Assembly: GCF_000423665.1 (NCBI RefSeq) | Contig: NZ_AUIK01000001.1 | Location: 296,669-360,668, forward strand | Reading direction: 5' to 3' | Length of the DNA stretch: 64,000 nt | Origin: Solirubrobacter soli DSM 22325 | GTDB lineage: Bacteria > Actinomycetota > Thermoleophilia > Solirubrobacterales > Solirubrobacteraceae | Shown: piece after piece, positions 61,396 through 64,000 of the stretch | How positions within the stretch are numbered: position 1 is the first letter of the stretch | Layout of the letters: each line of letters opens with the position of its first letter | Notes under the pieces: generated by a model | Seen by the model: the letters and a program-made list of their open reading frames with translations, nothing else | Told to the model about the DNA's origin: nothing | Databases searched by the model: none | Translations under genes and position numbers: made by a program

Positions 61396-61998
61396 GTGGC
61401 CTGGAATCTGCGCGGCAACTACGTCGAGACCTGTTCGTGCGAGCTGATGTGTCCGTGCAACCTCTCGTTCGATCACGGCGCGACCTACGACTTCTGCCGC
61501 GCGACGCTCGCGTTCGAGATCCGCGAAGGAGAGATCGAGGGCACCGACATCGGTGCGCTCAACCTCGTCGCGATCATCGACACGCCGAAGGTCATGACCG
61601 ACGGCAACTGGAAGCTCGGCGTCTTCATCGACGACCGGGCCGACGACGAGCAGGCGGACAAGCTCACGCGCGTCTTCACCGGCCAGCTCGGCGGACCGAT
61701 GGCCGGGCTCGCTCCGCTCGTGGGCGAGGTGCTGGGCGTCCAACGCGCGCCGATCGAGGTGCTCCACGACGGTCTTCGCCACAGCGTGCGAATCGGCGAC
61801 GACGTCGACTTCGAGGTCCAGGACATCGTCCCGTTCGGCGTCGAGAACGGTCAGCCGGTCCGCTTCGACGGCATGTTCCATCCGGTCGGCACCGACCTGA
61901 CGATGGCCGAGGCGACCCGCTCGAGCATCAATGGCTTCGGCATCTCCTACGAGGGCAAGACCGGGCTCTCGAAGAGCGGGTTCGCCTGGGCGGGCTGA
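61396..61998 (+). CDS. DUF1326 family protein
   Basis: The 200-residue protein starts at GTG 61396 after AAAGGTGG. It has the DUF1326 signature GNYVETCSCELMCPCN with clustered cysteines, likely a metal site. The family is usually encoded next to DUF2182 membrane proteins, as here (4-bp gap). The function is unknown. Confidence 0.9.
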   Translation: MAWNLRGNYVETCSCELMCPCNLSFDHGATYDFCRATLAFEIREGEIEGTDIGALNLVAIIDTPKVMTDGNWKLGVFIDDRADDEQADKLTRVFTGQLGGPMAGLAPLVGEVLGVQRAPIEVLHDGLRHSVRIGDDVDFEVQDIVPFGVENGQPVRFDGMFHPVGTDLTMAEATRSSINGFGISYEGKTGLSKSGFAWAG

Positions 61999-62001
61999 GC
62001 C

Positions 62002-62790
62002 GTGATCGACTCGGGCCTGGCGCCGGCCTTCACGGCCACGCGCGCCCGCGCGGGACTCGTCGCCCTGCTCGTCGGCCTCGCGGCGATCGGCTGGTGGTGG
62101 ACCGCCGACCGCATGCGCGGCATGGACGACGGCCCGTGGACCACGCTGGGGACCCTCGGCTGGTTCCTCGGGACCTGGGTCGTGATGATGGCCGCGATGA
62201 TGTTCCCGTCGCTCGCTCCCACGGTCGCGCTCTACGCGCGGATGACCAAGGGAACGCTGTCGCCGTTGGTGTTCACCGCGGGCTACCTGATCGTGTGGAG
62301 CGCCGTGGGCGTGCTCGCCTACGGCGTCGCCCGGCTCGCGGGCGACACGCTCGCGTGGGACGGCGCCGGTCGGTGGGTCGCCGGCGGCACGCTCGTCGTC
62401 GCGGCCGTCTACGAGCTCACGCCGCTCAAGGACGTCTGCCTCGGCAAGTGCCGCAGCCCGCTCGGGTTCCTCGTCGGTGCCTGGCGCGACGGGCGCGGCG
62501 GGGCGGTCAGGATGGGCGCCGAGCACGGCGCGTGGTGCGTCGGCTGCTGCTGGGCGCTGATGGCGTCCCTCTTCGCGCTGGGCGTCATGAGCATCGCCTG
62601 GATGCTCTGCATCGCCGCGCTCATCGCGGTCGAGAAGACGCTCCCGTGGCGCCGGCCCGCGACCTACGGGACCGCGGCGATCCTGTTGGCGCTCGGCGTC
62701 CTCGTCCTCGCGGCACCCGACGCCGTGCCGGGCCTGACGATCCCCGCGGAGATGCCGCAGATGGAGATGCGGGCTTCTGCGGATGCGTGA
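62002..62790 (+). CDS. DUF2182 integral membrane protein, predicted metal-binding
   Basis: The 262-residue protein starts at a GTG. It has about six or seven membrane helices and the family motifs MMAAMMFPSLAPTV and LTPLKDVCLGKCRSPLGF with paired cysteines, then GAWCVGCCWALM. It pairs with DUF1326. A metal or small-molecule transport role is a guess. Confidence 0.9.
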   Translation: MIDSGLAPAFTATRARAGLVALLVGLAAIGWWWTADRMRGMDDGPWTTLGTLGWFLGTWVVMMAAMMFPSLAPTVALYARMTKGTLSPLVFTAGYLIVWSAVGVLAYGVARLAGDTLAWDGAGRWVAGGTLVVAAVYELTPLKDVCLGKCRSPLGFLVGAWRDGRGGAVRMGAEHGAWCVGCCWALMASLFALGVMSIAWMLCIAALIAVEKTLPWRRPATYGTAAILLALGVLVLAAPDAVPGLTIPAEMPQMEMRASADA

Positions 62791-62817
62791 GCGCCGGCCC
62801 TGGCCGACACTCGGTGC

Positions 62818-63432
62818 ATGCTCGCCGCACTCGTCGCGATCGCTCTCTACTTTGCGGTGCTCCGTCGCCGCGTGCTGACCTGGGGTGCCCGAGACGTCTC
62901 CGATCCGCTGCCCGGCGACGAGCTGCTCGCGGACGCGGACGGTGTCGCCACTCGCGCGACCTGGATCGACGCGCCGCCCTCGGCGGTCTGGCCGTGGATC
63001 GCGCAGATGGGTCCCGCTCCGCGTGGCGGCGCGTACACCTACGACTGGATCGAGAACCTGCTCGGGTTGAACATGCACAGCGTCGACCGCGTGCTGCCGG
63101 AGTTCCAGCACCCGACCGTCGGGGACGAGATCGGGTACGGGACGAACCGGATGCGGGTGGAGGTGGTCGAGCCGGAGCGGGTGCTCGCGTGGCGCTCCGC
63201 GGACGGCAATTGGGTGTGGACGTTCGTGTTGGCGCAGGAGCGCGGCGGCACCCGGCTGATCAGCCGCAACCGGTTCCGCCTGCCGACGCTCGCGGCGCGG
63301 CTCGGGATGCTCCCGATGGAGCCGGCGTCGCTGGTGATGGAGCGCAGGATGCTGCGAGGGATCAAGCAGCGGGCGGAGCGTATGCCACGGCCTCGATCTC
63401 CACACGCATCCGCGGATCCAGCAGCCCGGTGA
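62818..63432 (+). CDS. SRPBCC-family lipid-binding protein with N-terminal anchor
   Basis: The 204-residue protein has an N-terminal membrane helix (LAALVAIALYFAVL) and a START-like domain (IDAPPSAVWPWIAQMG, then YTYDWIENLLGLNMHS). Its last 23 codons overlap the convergent RidA gene by 71 bp. The Arg/Pro-rich C-terminus looks unlike the family and may be an extension past a lost stop. Confidence 0.82.
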   Translation: MLAALVAIALYFAVLRRRVLTWGARDVSDPLPGDELLADADGVATRATWIDAPPSAVWPWIAQMGPAPRGGAYTYDWIENLLGLNMHSVDRVLPEFQHPTVGDEIGYGTNRMRVEVVEPERVLAWRSADGNWVWTFVLAQERGGTRLISRNRFRLPTLAARLGMLPMEPASLVMERRMLRGIKQRAERMPRPRSPHASADPAAR

Positions 63433-63730
63433 CGACCATCGTGGCGACGGGGCGGATGTCGGCGAAGACCTCGCCGTGGACGCGTCCCACGACCTCCCAG
63501 TCGTCGGCGTCGGCGAGGTAGATGCGGGTGCGGACGATGTCCTCGAGGGTCGCCCCCGCGTCCTGCAGCGCCGCCTCGATCTTGCGCAGCACCTCGCGCG
63601 TCTGCGTGCCCGCGTCTTCGGCGCTCTCGGGCGCCGTCATGCCGGCGGTATGGACCCAGTCGCCGGCGCGCACCGCGGCGCTGAAGCCGATCGTGGGGGC
63701 GTAGGGCGAAGGCGAGGGGACTCGTGTCAT
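63362..63730 (-). CDS. RidA-family enamine/imine deaminase
   Basis: The 122-residue protein has the RidA pattern: APTIGFSAAVRAGDWVHTAGMT, TREVLRKIEAALQDAGATLEDIVRT and the C-terminal Arg-containing DPRMRVEIEAVA. RidA hydrolyses reactive enamines made by PLP enzymes. ATG 63730 is preferred; ATG 63742 is possible. It is divergent from an IclR-like gene with a 21-bp gap. Confidence 0.87.
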   Translation of the reverse strand: MTRVPSPSPYAPTIGFSAAVRAGDWVHTAGMTAPESAEDAGTQTREVLRKIEAALQDAGATLEDIVRTRIYLADADDWEVVGRVHGEVFADIRPVATMVVTGLLDPRMRVEIEAVAYAPPAA

Positions 63731-63751
63731 GCCGCCGAGCATGGCTCGTGC

Positions 63752-64000
63752 ATGGCACGCTTTCGGCTCGTGCGTTCACCTCAGGAGAACATGCTCGCGG
63801 TGCTCGACGCGCTCGACGGGGAGCCGGTCACGATCCGCGAGCTCGCCCGCCGCACGGGCATGTCGCTCGCGAGCGTGCACCGGATCGTCGTGCGGCTGAT
63901 CGAATGGGGCGGGCTCGAGCGCGTGCACGGCGGCGTCCGTCCCGGGCTGCGCCTGTTCGAGCTCGGCCAGCTCGTCCCGTCGGCGATGCGCGAGACCGCG
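63752..64000 (+). CDS. IclR-like winged-helix regulator (5' part only)
   Basis: The frame from ATG 63752 to the window end encodes SPQENMLAVLDALDG and the helix-turn-helix TIRELARRTGMSLASVHRIV, as in IclR-type regulators. An internal ATG at 63791 after AGGAG is a possible start. The effector domain lies outside the window. It is divergent from the RidA gene and probably regulates it. Confidence 0.75.
   Translation, partial: MARFRLVRSPQENMLAVLDALDGEPVTIRELARRTGMSLASVHRIVVRLIEWGGLERVHGGVRPGLRLFELGQLVPSAMRETA

Overview
The window is GC-rich bacterial DNA (about 70% by eye) with dense, mostly monocistronic or short-operon genes. Several promoters have a -10 box about 6 nt before the start codon, so transcripts would be leaderless. 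The family mix (CGNR zinc-finger regulator, MmpL-type exporter, monomeric isocitrate dehydrogenase, two-subunit glycine decarboxylase, LLM-class oxidoreductase, many VOC proteins, DUF1326/DUF2182 pair) points to Actinomycetota, probably the Solirubrobacterales/Thermoleophilia. The taxon is inference from gene content only.

1-9.4 kb: the 5' part of a membrane hybrid-type histidine kinase, an SDR with a divergent TetR regulator, and a TetR/EEP-nuclease/micro-ORF operon. That operon is divergent from a secreted copper-protein operon (Tat-exported multicopper oxidase, beta-helix protein, cupredoxin). A FadR-type GntR regulator with an 18-bp minisatellite tail is coupled to a fatty acid hydroxylase. 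Operators can be read for both TetR pairs and for the GntR gene.

9.4-14.6 kb: a lower-GC defence cassette. It holds an McrB-like AAA+ protein with an EVE-like domain, an overlapping McrC-like DUF2357/PD-(D/E)XK nuclease, and a small divergent gene of unknown function. RecD2 helicase, a MoaD-like protein, formamidase and VOC genes follow as an overlapping run.

19.3-21.5 kb: a TROVE/Ro60-type gene preceded on its own strand by a tRNA-shaped RNA, a structured leader with a duplicated 24-nt motif, and a terminator-ended small RNA. That RNA has a hairpin resembling the Ro-binding core of Y RNAs. This is a candidate Ro/Y-RNA locus.

21.5-38.8 kb: housekeeping and accessory genes, including a subtilase, a cupin, an HD hydrolase, TatA, isocitrate dehydrogenase, and an AraC regulator with a VOC gene. 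An aminotransferase/DadA-like pair lies opposite an XRE-cupin regulator. A truncated PIN toxin sits beside a short-repeat scar, followed by CGNR, VOC, PPOX and MmpL genes.

38.8-59 kb: an amino-acid catabolic region. A seven-gene operon (polar amino acid ABC transporter, three-subunit FAD/2Fe-2S amine dehydrogenase, DHDPS-family enzyme) looks like hydroxyproline-type catabolism. It lies between two of three copies of a 150-bp palindrome-ended repeat whose end arms co-vary. Further on are SDRs, an LLM oxidoreductase, an IclR regulator, and an operon of class III aminotransferase, AcoX/NAD-kinase-like protein, glycine decarboxylase subunits and a 3-hydroxyacyl-CoA dehydrogenase-like enzyme. A 13-bp motif recurs at the 5' ends of several of these units.

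59-64 kb: a secreted phytase-like protein, a GAF histidine kinase, DUF1326/DUF2182, SRPBCC, RidA and the start of an IclR-like regulator.
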